Below are positions 37,423 through 46,722 of a stretch of DNA of 64,000 bases, in pieces (within the stretch, counting starts at the first letter, position 1; each line of letters opens with the position of its first letter). The notes below the pieces were generated by a model. It had not been told where the DNA came from and ran no database searches. It saw only the letters and a program-made list of their open reading frames with translations. This DNA comes from Corylus avellana (lineage: Eukaryota; Streptophyta; Magnoliopsida; Fagales; Betulaceae), in assembly GCF_901000735.1 (NCBI RefSeq), contig NC_081547.1, positions 24,482,046-24,546,045 of the forward strand, read 5' to 3'. The translations under genes and the position numbers were made by a program.

Positions 37423-37845
37423 TACCTCCAACTCCATCATTACTTTCTTTCCCTTCCCCTTTCCCTCTCCCTCTCCCTCTCCCTCTTGTTGCATCATTTT
37501 CTTTCCCTTCCCCTTTCCCTTTCCCTCTCCCTCTGGTTGCTTCCTTTTCTTCCCCTTTCATATTCTATTTTGGCTGTTTGGATGTTTGGATTTCTGTCTG
37601 TTTGGATTTTCGCCAAAATATATACATATATATAGGAGAGGACGCAGTGGCTGTAAAGGGGTTCGAATCTTTGTAGCGTTGGTTTAGGTTTTTGGAAGAT
37701 CAAAAGAATCAACCGCATGTACTAGGAAGGGGTTCGAATCTCCGTAGTGTCAGTTTTGAGTTTTTAAAGAGCAAAAGAATTATCAAACAATATATGTTTC
37801 TTATCACATCAATATAACTCCATGCAATTTAAAATGTCATATCAA

Positions 37846-37965
37846 TTGGCTGCTTAGGCTGTATAAATAGCCTTGTATTGTCATATCAATATCTTGTTAA
37901 TCTTCTCTCCCCATTATCCATTTGTCCGGTTCGCTCTCAAGATATTGAATAAGATATTATTTATG

Positions 37966-37996
<31 letters not shown>

Positions 37997-38430
37997 TAAG
38001 AGAATGGTTGATGCAACAACCAACAGTTTTTGAATGGAGAATTCTTTAATTAATTTGGGGATCTAATTTATAATTTAAAAATACTAAATGCTTAAACAGT
38101 GCTGTCGGTGTGCATTGATATCTATTGTTGAGAGACAAAAGTTGTGTTAAAAAAAAAATTATTGGATTCGTCTCAGATTTATAGGTTGTGTAATAAATGG
38201 TTAACGCTAAAAATTAGTCTCCTTGATTGTTGGCAATCTATGCATGTTGAGTAACATGATTGAATAGATAGTTGACGGGGCTTGTGGACTGCCCAATCCT
38301 TAATTTTAGTAGTCTCTCCATATTTATCATATGAGATATAATGCAAAAAAATATAAAGTGGCAGCTCTTAAATAACTACTAAAACTAAATTGGTGATCCA
38401 GTTAAGATATCATGACCTACTCATTAATTA
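37846..38430. other. Edge of the array and AT-rich DNA with an (ATT)n microsatellite
   Basis: At about 37855-37960 the wording (GGCTGTATAAATAGCCTTGT, then GATATTGAATAAGATATT) resembles the R/U5 end of a plant LTR, but no partner LTR was found. An (ATT)n tract of about 30 bases lies at 37966-37996. No gene was seen. Confidence 0.35.
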
Positions 38431-38711
38431 TAATTGCCTCTGGGTGGGATCAATAGAAACATCGAAACTCGGAGGTATTTCAACAATGTCATCTCACATC
38501 GAAGTAAAACTCTCTTGCAAAAAAAGCATTACACTAATAATTTTGCTTTAGGAATCAATATAACACCATTTATTGCCCATAAGACAGGAGAATTGAAAAT
38601 CCAAGGAAACAAAAGAGGCAAATAAGTATGGAATCTTTAAAACAATACTATATGCTGATCAGTAATTTTGACAAACATCTTACCTACAAATCCAGAGCAC
38701 AACCAGCCACC

Positions 38712-38822
38712 ATGGCAACTTTGTCACTTTCCTCACTCAACCGTACCCTTGTTGATCCTGTTAAAGCTCATAGGAATCGTAATCCTCCGAGAACTCAAGC
38801 TCATAATGGGCTCAATGTCTAG
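38712..38822 (+). other. Short transit-peptide-like frame, possible exon remnant
   Basis: An ATG at 38712 begins a 36-codon frame with MATLSLSSLNRTL at its start, rich in Ser, Arg, Asn and Pro. The composition resembles a plastid presequence. An in-frame upstream ATG at 38628 extends it to 64 codons. It ends in TAG with no visible donor and no following exon. It lies next to displaced copies of the arginase 3' UTR, so it may be part of the same rearranged debris. I do not recognise it. Confidence 0.25.
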
Positions 38823-38929
38823 AGAATAGTTATCAATTGTAAATCTACTACGATTACAATTGTAATGTACAATTATAATGTACAATTATAATGCCCAATA
38901 TTCCACTTCTTTAGCAACAATTACAACAG

Positions 38930-39110
38930 GCAAATCGTGGAATAATCCAATGTGAACTTAAAAGCATAGACACACCACAATGAACTTATTGCCTATTTCT
39001 CCATTACGCAGGAGATGAGGTACAACAATGTCCCACCTGCAAGGTGGGACAATATCAAGGCAGATTCTTATGTAAACCCATAAAAATAGATAAGCTTACC
39101 AGCAGTAAAA
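38930..39110 (-). pseudogene. Inverted copy of the arginase 3' UTR, part 1
   Basis: On the minus strand this reads nearly as the arginase 3' UTR (about 21025-21165): a TTGCAGGTGGGACATTGTTG word, then TACCTCATCTCCTGC, GGAGAAATA, and AATAAGTTCATTGT. It belongs with the segment at 39665-39795, which continues the homology 5'-ward; a MITE-like insertion separates them. Non-coding. Confidence 0.8.
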
Positions 39111-39664
39111 GTTATTCTACCTAGTCAAAAAACACAATTTTCTATTTTAGCTACTCATTTTTTAATACCAACTCCAACAGATTCTTTATTTTATTAAATA
39201 TTATTTTTTAATCTTTTTTTTTTTTGATCCACGACCGCTTTTGCATCATCTTGTAAATTGCAATAGAATTGATTCACGCAGCATACCTGTGTGTTATTTA
39301 TTTATTTATTTTTTCCATTTTTAGTTTGCCAATTATATGCATGCTATTCAATTTTTTGGAGGAGTTTTTAGTGATTCAAACGACTTAAATTTGTATCATA
39401 AATTCATGAACAGAGAAGAGAGAGAAATGTTGAGGGATGGAGAGAAGAGAGAAGAGAAAGAAATGTTGATGGAGAGAGAAAATAATGTGAAAATAATATT
39501 ATATTCAACAATCTAGTGTGCTACAGTGAATAGCAATATGAAGATATTCACTGTAGCAGTTAAGGTATAATAGCTAATATGAAGCTATTCTGTTGGAGCA
39601 AAAAAAATGATAAAAACAGCTAAATGTAGCTAATATCTCTCTTTTAGCTACACTGTTGAAGATG
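39111..39664. repeat. MITE-like insertion splitting the arginase UTR copy
   Basis: This interval has no counterpart in the original arginase 3' UTR. Its ends have related inverted words (TACCAACTCCAACAG on the left; on the minus strand GAGCATCTTCAACAG on the right), a common terminus of plant hAT-like MITEs. The inside holds repeated TAGCTA words and no coding frame. Exact ends were not fixed. Confidence 0.5.
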
Positions 39665-39795
39665 CTCTAACAAGTTTTCTCAAAAACTAAGGCTGTAATG
39701 CTTTTAAGTCCCTTCAAATCCGTCTTTTGAAATCGAAGGATGATAAAATTCGAAATTCTTGACCGGAAGTCACAAGAATTATCATTTTGAAAATA
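39665..39795 (-). pseudogene. Inverted copy of the arginase 3' UTR, part 2
   Basis: The minus strand reads AATGATAATTCTTGTGACTT, CCGGTCAAGAATTTCGAA, ATCCTTCGATTTCAAAAGA and GGATTTGAAGGGACTTAAAA, matching 20851-21010 just after the arginase stop codon, with an internal deletion of about 45 bases. With part 1 it shows a transposed, inverted copy of the end of the arginase gene. No coding exon of arginase accompanies it. Confidence 0.8.
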
Positions 39796-40349
39796 AAAAA
39801 CAAAAGGAAAAAAGAGAATGATTTACCAAAAAAAATCCTGTTATCTGATAAACATTTGTGAAAAAACAAAATCTAGAATTAATTCTATGTAGTTACTTTT
39901 TAGTAAAAAATAAAAATAAAAACTGACTTACTAGTTACTATCATATTTCCTACGTAGAAAGTGTTTCTTAGAGTACTTGCATTTATTGAGCATTCATTGT
40001 GTTAAACAAAAAAACTAAAGGCCGCATAGATTAAAGTGTTAAAATTGCTGAAGATAATAGCTGAGAAAGTAGAAGATATTAACAAGTGCCAGACGTCTTT
40101 ATTGTTCTACATTTGTGGAGTTGGGTTGAAGAGTATTTGATTACATCTCAGAGGATCTGGCTTACGTACTGTTATTAAAATATGCTGTTATTTTAATTAA
40201 CGATCAAGATTGAATCTTAAAATTGACTTACTTTTACAAACTTTTAATATGAATGAGAAAATAAAAAGAGATTTTAAGAAATTCAATCTTAACCGTTGAT
40301 TAAACTACAACATACATACTGTTATTTTAATAACAGCATGTAAGGTCCC

Positions 40350-40462
40350 CAATGGGTAGTTCAATCGGCTGTGAATTACGCTTCATGAAGCAGAGGTCAC
40401 TAGTTCGAATCCCCCCTCCCCCTTCCCTTGTGTGGATATGTCAAAAATAAAAAAATAAAAAA
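40350..40462 (+). repeat. tRNA-derived SINE, plus orientation
   Basis: Plus strand: an A-box-like CAATGGGTAGTTCAATCGG at 40360, then a B-box-like GGTCACTAGTTCGAATCCC at 40397, a pyrimidine-rich CCCTCCCCCTTCCC stretch, TTGTGTGG, and an A-rich tail. This is the clearest of the SINE copies in the window. A short word of the flank (ATAACAGCATGTAAG) recurs on both sides (about 40330 and 40463) and is probably the target-site duplication. Confidence 0.75.
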
Positions 40463-40479
40463 TAACAGCATGTAAGCCA

Positions 40480-41225
40480 AATCACATCTCAGAAGGGTAA
40501 ATTGTGTCTCATCTTTTGCAAAACACAAAAGATTGTTCAAACCAATTAGTACGTATGTTCACTCATTTTTTTGACACAAATTTATTTCAAACTAGTTCGT
40601 ACTAATTTTTTTTTTAACATACTCTAATAAGTACTAAGTGTCATCTAACATGTTTGGGTTTTTTCAAAAATTAATGTTTGGGTTTCTAGGTTAATAGAAT
40701 GACAATAAATAATTGTTAAGAATATTAAAAAAAATATGTAAGAGATAACACATCATTCTTAATAAAATAAGTTGGAGGTTTTGTACCATTTTTTTCCACC
40801 CCAAGCAATTAGTAGTAAAGTTATTAGAATTCAATTTGAGCTCACACCATCCGCACACAAATTTATTTCCACCACCGAAATATAAGCGGTTTTGCAATAT
40901 AATCTTTAAGTTAAAAAATTTACAATGATTTTATGCTATATTTCACCCTTTTTTTTAATTGCTCAAAAATACCCTTCTTAAAAAAAAAAAAAACAAAAAA
41001 AAAACAAAACAAAACAAAAACAAACTGAAATTGTTCTTTTAGAAAGAAAGAAAGAAATAATAATAATAATAATAATAAAATGGAAATTCTTATGACGGCC
41101 AACCCATGACTGAGTCCATGACATTTTGCTTATACTTGAAATTTTATGTCAGTAGAGCAATTTAGAGTTTGAGGAATTAGCTCATTTACGAAGATACTAT
41201 TAGACAAACTATGAATTGTGTTCAA
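40480..41225. other. Intergenic DNA with A/T runs
   Basis: Low-complexity AT-rich sequence, including A-rich (about 40980-41020) and (AAT)n-like tracts (about 41058-41080). No gene supported. Confidence 0.5.
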
Positions 41226-41229
41226 GATG

Positions 41230-41506
41230 ACTCGTTTAAAATTTAAGGTGAGGCTCAAGCTTCAGGAGTTCATTGAGAGTATTCACCATGAGGGAAGAGT
41301 CGAGCTCAGCCGACGAGCTAAAGGCTATAAGAATTATTTAATGAACTATGATCAAAGCGAAATTTAAGCACGAATTTTAAAACGACACCACAGACATTTT
41401 ATCATAGTATAAATATTAGAGAGTCATTTATATTACATATATTACTTAATTTTAACAGCCTACTTAAATTTATGTAACTAATTTTTATTAGCCAAATTAA
41501 TATATA

Positions 41507-41558
<52 letters not shown>

Positions 41559-41772
41559 AGATATATGAACGAGCTAATGGTCGGGCAAACGAACCGATCG
41601 AGCTTTAAACGAGCTGAGCTCGCGAGCCCCTATCGAGTTTTCTCGAGAAAGTCGAGTATGTATCATTTACTAATCGAGCGGGTTTATACAGTATTGAGCT
41701 CGAGTTCAAGTCAAATTAAACCAAGCAGGTATCGAGCGGGTTGTTGAACGAACTGGTTTATTTACAGCCCTA
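41230..41772 (-). repeat. CTCGAG-rich repeat with a (TA)n microsatellite
   Basis: Words such as GAGCTCG, CTCGAG and CGAGCGGG are concentrated at 41560-41740. On the minus strand the end reads CTAGGGCTGTAAATAAACC, like the 31718 repeat. A TA tract of about 45 bases lies at 41512-41556. This resembles a terminal part of a dispersed repeat family; no coding frame. Confidence 0.5.
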
Positions 41773-42389
41773 GATGTAAGTGAAATTTTTTCTCCTCCTT
41801 GTGTGGACATTTTTTTTTAAAAAAAGAGGGTAATTTCCTTTTCTTTTTTTTCTGCTGCCTCTTTTTAAGTTTTTACAAATATCGCATTTTTGTCTTCGGA
41901 TTGATGTGGGTTCCCCCTTTCATGGCCCAAGTCCAGTTAGTTCCAGTGCGGCTTGTTCCGATGCGTCTTGATCTTCGGGTCAAGAGTTTTATTAGACTGG
42001 GCCTTTAGCCCATTTCCATGGGTTTCACCGGTACTATTCATGCTAGATTTGTGCTATCTATAGGGTCTATCTTTATTGTCTTTTTTTTTTTTCTTTTTTT
42101 TTTTTGTGTGTGTGTGTATTTTGTCACGTTTATATTGTTTTGTTTGTTCTTTTGTTAATGTAATCTTATCTTACACAAAAACACACACCAAAAAAAAAAA
42201 ATTTGCGAATTTAAACAACGGTTTATGTTAATTAAATAAAACTTTACATGTCTTATTCTTCTTTCGTCTCATTGGTGAGTATTGTCAATTAGGCTTTTCT
42301 TATCCGACTATGCATAAATGTTGAGAAATGTTATAACAATCTTACTTCTATATTCGTTTTTTTTTTTGGACATGTTCACACAAAGGAAG

Positions 42390-42424
<35 letters not shown>
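41773..42424. other. Intergenic DNA ending in a (TA)n microsatellite
   Basis: T-rich and AT-rich DNA with no supported gene. A (TA)n tract at about 42391-42424 directly abuts the nitroreductase fragment. Confidence 0.5.
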
Positions 42425-42427
<3 letters not shown>

Positions 42428-42815
42428 GATGGCATGAGACCTGTTTTGCAAGCATGTCAAAAGAAGATCTATTAAGTTCATAAAGCGGGAGATTATCAGG
42501 GCAACCCTCTGGTTTCACCCATGCAAAATCAGCACTCATAGACTTCTTAAGCTCATCGAAATGATTCTCATTTCTCACCAAGAAATACAACCCCCTGGGC
42601 AATCTTGCCACCCTATGAACAAACAAAACAGCATGCATCTCAGCATCCCATGGAAGTGCCCGGAATGGCAATGCCAGCTGTCCCCTTTGCTTCCCTCTAT
42701 TTCCACAACCCGAAGGAAGGCAATGTAACAGTATCTAATAAAATCTCTCTCTAAATTACAGTAACTCTATCCATATCCACAGCGCTTCTACGCTTCCTAA
42801 CAGCTTCTCTAACCG
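42425..42815 (-). pseudogene. Partial duplicate of nitroreductase exon 1
   Basis: About 390 bases match 11329-11720 (the 3' end of exon 1 of the nitroreductase-family gene) at roughly 94-95% by eye, in the same orientation. The copy begins within a base or two of the exon 1 splice donor, where a TA microsatellite replaces the intron, and ends abruptly at about 42815. A 2-base loss near 42743 shifts the frame. The lower part still reads as the gene (FRALPWDAEMHAVLFVHRVA). There is no start codon, splice site or other exon. Confidence 0.9.
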
Positions 42816-42854
42816 TTGTTTTTGTTAATGAAATTCACTTATTTATCTGGCTTA

Positions 42855-43628
42855 GTTGCTGTAGTTAAAACACTAAACTGCTGAGATTGAATAAAAAAAC
42901 AAAAAACAACGGTTCAGATTTAACCCAAAAAAAAAAAATTAACTACACCAGCTTTGGGTCTTCTGGGTCTTGCCTATTTTCTCAATTTCAGCAACTTTGG
43001 ACATTGAAATTGAGGGCTTTCTACCGTTTTGATTCTATCACTGAGGGGAAGTTGATTGAATTTGCTCGTATATCTGTGGTAAAGGTATAGGGTTTGGTTT
43101 GTTTTGTTTCCTGGATTCTGTGATTAGGGTCTTCTGGTGTTTGGGTGGTGAATTCTGGCAACATTTGGAACGTTTTCTGGTTTGATTTTTTGTTTGCTTG
43201 TGGCTATGGATGTGTTGTGGTGATGATTTTCGGATTCAACTCTTCTATGAGGAGCTTGTGAGGCTTTGTTGCAAAAGAGAATTGGGGTTTTCTACTCCCT
43301 GGTGAAGAAAACTTGCATTGTAAATGATATTTCATCCACAAGGAGCTTCAAAACAATCTGTTCTTGCTGTCACCTGTGGGGAAAATTCCGGTGATAAACT
43401 TAAGGATGATGCAGAGGATAAGCTTAGATCCGGTGATAATGAGGCTGTTAAGACTGGGTAGCATGTTTCAAAAATGATGCTGTAGTTAATTTATTATTAT
43501 TTTATTATTTATTTTTATTTTTATTTATTAAATCTCAACGGTTGGTTTTTTTGTTTTTGTTTTTTTTCTGTTCAATCTCAGCCGTTTGATGTTTTACCAG
43601 CACAATGCTGTAGTTTTTAACTACAGCA
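42855..43628. mobile_element. Small terminal-inverted-repeat element carrying unknown sequence
   Basis: The left end reads TTGCTGTAGTTAAAACACTA, then CTGCTGAGATTGAA and AACAACGGTT. On the minus strand the right end gives the same order: GTGCTGTAGTTAAAAACTAC, then CGGCTGAGATTGAAC and AACCGTTGAGATTT, with a short internal duplication. The interior (about 42950-43460) is not AT-only: it has codon-like stretches (for example around 43330-43460) that I could not assign. It may be a small MULE-type or other non-autonomous element with captured sequence. No target duplication was found. Confidence 0.5.
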
Positions 43629-43794
43629 CCTAATCCGTAGAGAACAAGGCATCTTTTTCTTTTTTGGAAATTTTCAAGGCAAAGAATCAGTGAATCTTGG
43701 GAGGAGGAAATATATAAAGATCGCATAAAAGACTCTGTAATCGAATGCATATGATCCTGCTACAGGTTCATGATTATCATCAACCATACAAACA

Positions 43795-43945
43795 AAATTG
43801 TTATATGCTTTACACGAAAGGTGAGAAGTTGATGGTAAAATTAACGATTTGACTGTTACAATTGTTGCTAAAGAAGTAGAAAATTGGGCCTTATAATTGT
43901 ACATTCCCAGGCTTTTCAATCCGTCTAGTGATTGTGAAGCAAAAA
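43795..43945 (+). pseudogene. Second copy of part of the arginase 3' UTR
   Basis: Plus strand matches 21142-21285 downstream of arginase: TATGCTTTACAC, CGAAAGGTGAGAAGTTGATG, AAAATTAACGATT, AGAAAATTGGG, GGCTTTTCAATCCGTCT and GATTGTGAAGCAAAAAA. It has its own indels. It is in the same orientation as the source, unlike the copy at 38930-39795. Confidence 0.8.
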
Positions 43946-44723
43946 ATTTCATTTGTGCCACATTCAACAAAAAAAAAAGAAAGCCCAATTTGTGAGACCT
44001 CCCATATTCTCTCTCCTATGTACCACGCCTTACTCCCATTCGGATAGTTTAACATAAATAGAAAATATGGCTTGGCAGCTGTATGCCTGTATTGAGATGT
44101 TTGACTGATTAGAGGGAGGCAATTTGTTCGGTAATACAAAAAATTAGAGGAACAAAAAGTCGATATGAAACATAAGTTGAATAACATACAAAACAGATGG
44201 TTAGTAGTGCAAGAAGAGTATGTGAATTTAGTGGATCTGAGTATAGAATTAGTGACTAGAAGTCTAAGCAAACAATGTTCTTTACTTCAGAAATCAAATT
44301 GAGAACCAAGGAAGAAAAACTGAGAATTACATAATATATACTACCAGAGAGATATATTTACAGCAGAGACGAAGGGAGGGGGGACCGGCTGGGGCCATGG
44401 TCCCCCACCACTTCCTCAAAAAAGATATTACCGATTATTCAAATTGTTATAGCTAGCTTCCAAAAAGTCTCTATAATTAATACACGTTTGCAATGACGTT
44501 GCGTACACACAGAGACGGAGGGAGGGGGGACCAGTTGGGGCCATGGTCCCCCCTCCCCCCCACTTCCTCAAAAAAGATATTTTAAGGAGTTAAAAAAAAA
44601 ATGTATACTGGTCCCACCCCAAAAAAAAAAAAATTGATAGATTCTAGTCCCCCCAACTCTCCTCCACCGGTTGGTTCTTACTTCTTAGGTTAATCCTGAG
44701 GTTTTCTTTTGGTTAATTTTTTA

Positions 44724-45108
44724 TGTAGATTGGAATTCAAGGTTTCTTATTTATCTATCTTATCTTTCAGTCTTTATTTGAATTAGGTTTCTTTGTTAGT
44801 CTTTTATTTGGTTTAGTTGTCTTTCGTAGACTTCTAAATTAACTTTATTTCATTGTTATCTTAGGACTAGGAGTCTTAGGCTATAAATATATGCTTATAG
44901 CCTTTAACATGGCAGTTTATGATTATTATTGAGTTTGTTTAATAAGAATTACTCAGAGTTGAGTTTCTTTGTGTTTTTCCTTAAAGCATAGATAGTCTCT
45001 ATTGTTTAAGAAGATTTCTTAGATTCTTGTGATAGTCTCACAATCTTAGGAATATTTATCCCTTCTACTTGCTGGTTTTCTTGTTCACCACAATCCTACG
45101 CTGCATCA
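44724..45108 (+). repeat. 5' long terminal repeat
   Basis: 385 bases, TG...CA ends. Contains a TATAAATATATGC promoter-like word and an AATAAG possible polyadenylation signal. Very similar to the 3' LTR, suggesting a fairly recent insertion. Confidence 0.9.
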
Positions 45109-45139
45109 GTTGGTATCAGAGCTCAATTACTTTCCATGA

Positions 45140-45718
45140 ATGGGGAAGAGCAACTGCTTTGCAGACATGAACGAGGTGTACGTGCGCACGGAGACAGCAC
45201 GTAAGGAGCAACCAGCGATTCGTTTGAGGCACATGAGTGGTGGGCCGAACAATTGTCATCGCCAACCAAGACCGCGATTCGCGGAGGCGGAAGGCAAATC
45301 TATCGCTGAACCTTGGCAACACACGGAGGATCGATTCAGGGCTATGAGGGATCAAATTGAAGACCTCACTACCCAATTATCCAACTTGTGTGGTCAACAT
45401 GGGAACGGATCTAGAAGCCCGTTTACGGAGCACCGAACGCACGGACGTCAGCACCTTGCGCAAGCTCATGCCAATCGGCAGGTAAGTAGATTCGAACTCA
45501 AAATTCCGAAATTCGACGAGGATCTAGAACCCGACGAATTTCTGGATTGGGTGTTGGCTGTTGAAGAGGTTTTTAAATTCAACGAGGTGCCCGATGAACA
45601 ACAAGTCTCTTTGGTGGTACATACATTCCAGGGAAGAGTTGGTGCGTGGTGGCAACAACTGAAGAGAACTAGGAAGCGGGAAGGCAAATTGAAGATCAAT
45701 AGTTGGAGAAACTATTGA
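45140..45718 (+). pseudogene. Gag-like frame of the LTR element, frameshifted
   Basis: The frame encodes a Ty3/gypsy gag-like protein: a Gln/Arg-rich N terminus, then a retrotransposon-gag core with KIPKFDEDLEPDEFLDWVLA, VEEVFKFNEVPDEQQVSLV and a GAWWQQLKRTR block. It stops at 45718, and the gag wording continues in another frame from 45703 (AFLPHSY), so an indel interrupts it near 45703-45715. The Cys knuckle and downstream enzymatic domains are absent. Confidence 0.8.
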
Positions 45719-46722
45719 AATATATGCGTATCGCTTTCTTGCCCCATAGTTATACCATGGGTCAAAAGTCACAAAATTGGAGACAATGGTCTATGGCTGT
45801 GACAAAGAAAATAAAAAATTCCTACAAAAAAGAAGTATTTAGGGAAACATGGAGTGAGGTGAAGAGTCAACGACATGCCAATTGGATCCCTACTTGCCAA
45901 CCACAAATCCATAAACCGAATCCATATTCTGTGGAGGAGGATAGGGAATCTGTGGATGAAGAGTTTCAGGAATCCGAGTTCATTGATGTAGAATTCAAAC
46001 ATGAAGATGTTGAAGATCCTTCGCAAGGATTTGGAGATTGGGACTCACCACCAACCTATGATGAGGAGCCCGAAGAAGATGGCTCATGGGAAGAAGAAAG
46101 ACCCACGGAGGAGCACGAAAAAGATAAGGTTTTTCCCATGTTTGGCGGTCTCTATCCAAAAGAAGATGGCCAATTGGAAGAGGAAGGGCCCACGTATGTC
46201 ATCACCAATTATGTAGAGGATGGCATCGCCGATTATGAAGAGGTTGAAGAAGACCTTCCAGGTGCATTGCCTAATTATAATGATGAAGAGGGTTATATTG
46301 ATTTTCTTGGTGTTGAAAATATTTTAAATTCTCCTAACAACAATTGTGATGAGTTCTATGCGGATGAGGAGAATTATATGTTCACAAGGGAAACAACGGT
46401 TGACCCTTCCTTGAGTATCTTCATGGCACATGAAGGGGAGAAAGAACGAGAGAAGTATGGCAAATCCGAAGAATTGCCAAGTGGTGTGTGGGGCCTTCGC
46501 AACAACCATCAAGATATTTTGAAGATAAAGAGCGTCATGCTTATTGTGGGGTGTTGCCTTGTCTTGATCTTTAGGAACAGAGAATGGAACGAGTTGACAG
46601 GGCATGCAAAGGACCGTGGAAAAGATAGTCCGAATTCGAGGGCGAATTCTCTCCAACCTCGGGAGGATGATGTAGATTGGAATTCAAGGCTTATCTTATC
46701 TTATCTTTTAGTATTTTATTAG
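45703..46722 (+). CDS. Acidic frame of the LTR element
   Basis: After a short gag remnant, the frame is dominated by Glu, Asp and Pro (for example a YDEEPEEDGSWEEE stretch), running about 250 codons. It then returns to retrotransposon-like wording near the 3' end (NSLQPREDDVD), which overlaps the polypurine tract, and runs into the 3' LTR. The acidic part has no enzymatic motif I recognise. It may be a linker region brought near the end of pol by a deletion, or an extra ORF kept in this non-autonomous family. Confidence 0.5.
   Translation: MEKLLKYMRIAFLPHSYTMGQKSQNWRQWSMAVTKKIKNSYKKEVFRETWSEVKSQRHANWIPTCQPQIHKPNPYSVEEDRESVDEEFQESEFIDVEFKHEDVEDPSQGFGDWDSPPTYDEEPEEDGSWEEERPTEEHEKDKVFPMFGGLYPKEDGQLEEEGPTYVITNYVEDGIADYEEVEEDLPGALPNYNDEEGYIDFLGVENILNSPNNNCDEFYADEENYMFTRETTVDPSLSIFMAHEGEKEREKYGKSEELPSGVWGLRNNHQDILKIKSVMLIVGCCLVLIFRNREWNELTGHAKDRGKDSPNSRANSLQPREDDVDWNSRLILSYLLVFY

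Larger units (their letters stand above)
32233..37845 (-). repeat. Five-unit tandem array, unit about 1.05-1.1 kb, each with two overlapping frames
   Basis: Five head-to-tail units are read on the minus strand. Their 145-codon frames end at about 32324, 33412, 34870, 35913 and 36978, a spacing of about 1.05-1.1 kb except between units 2 and 3, where a foldback element adds about 350 bases. From 5' to 3' on the minus strand each unit holds: a spacer with two GTTCGAATCT words, a TATATATA-rich stretch, a short purine-rich frame (frame A, starting MKGEEKE in most copies), a 145-153 codon frame (frame B, starting near MSQRA), and an AT-rich tail. The outer limits fade at 32233 and 37845. Confidence 0.9.

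Noticed and set aside
32648..37635. Plus-strand Ser/Leu/Pro-rich frames repeated in the array
   Set aside because: They are the complement of the purine-rich frame A region and of frame B. Their Ser-Leu repeats come from the CCCTCT base composition.
41508..41560. Tyr/Ile repeat frames at the TA microsatellites (also 42390-42424)
   Set aside because: These are translations of (TA)n only.
31718..41772. The two CTCG-rich repeats as terminal inverted repeats of one 10-kb element containing the array
   Set aside because: The outside flanks (CACCTACC and GATGTAAG) do not match as a target duplication, and the repeats diverge strongly inside. Two separate insertions are simpler.
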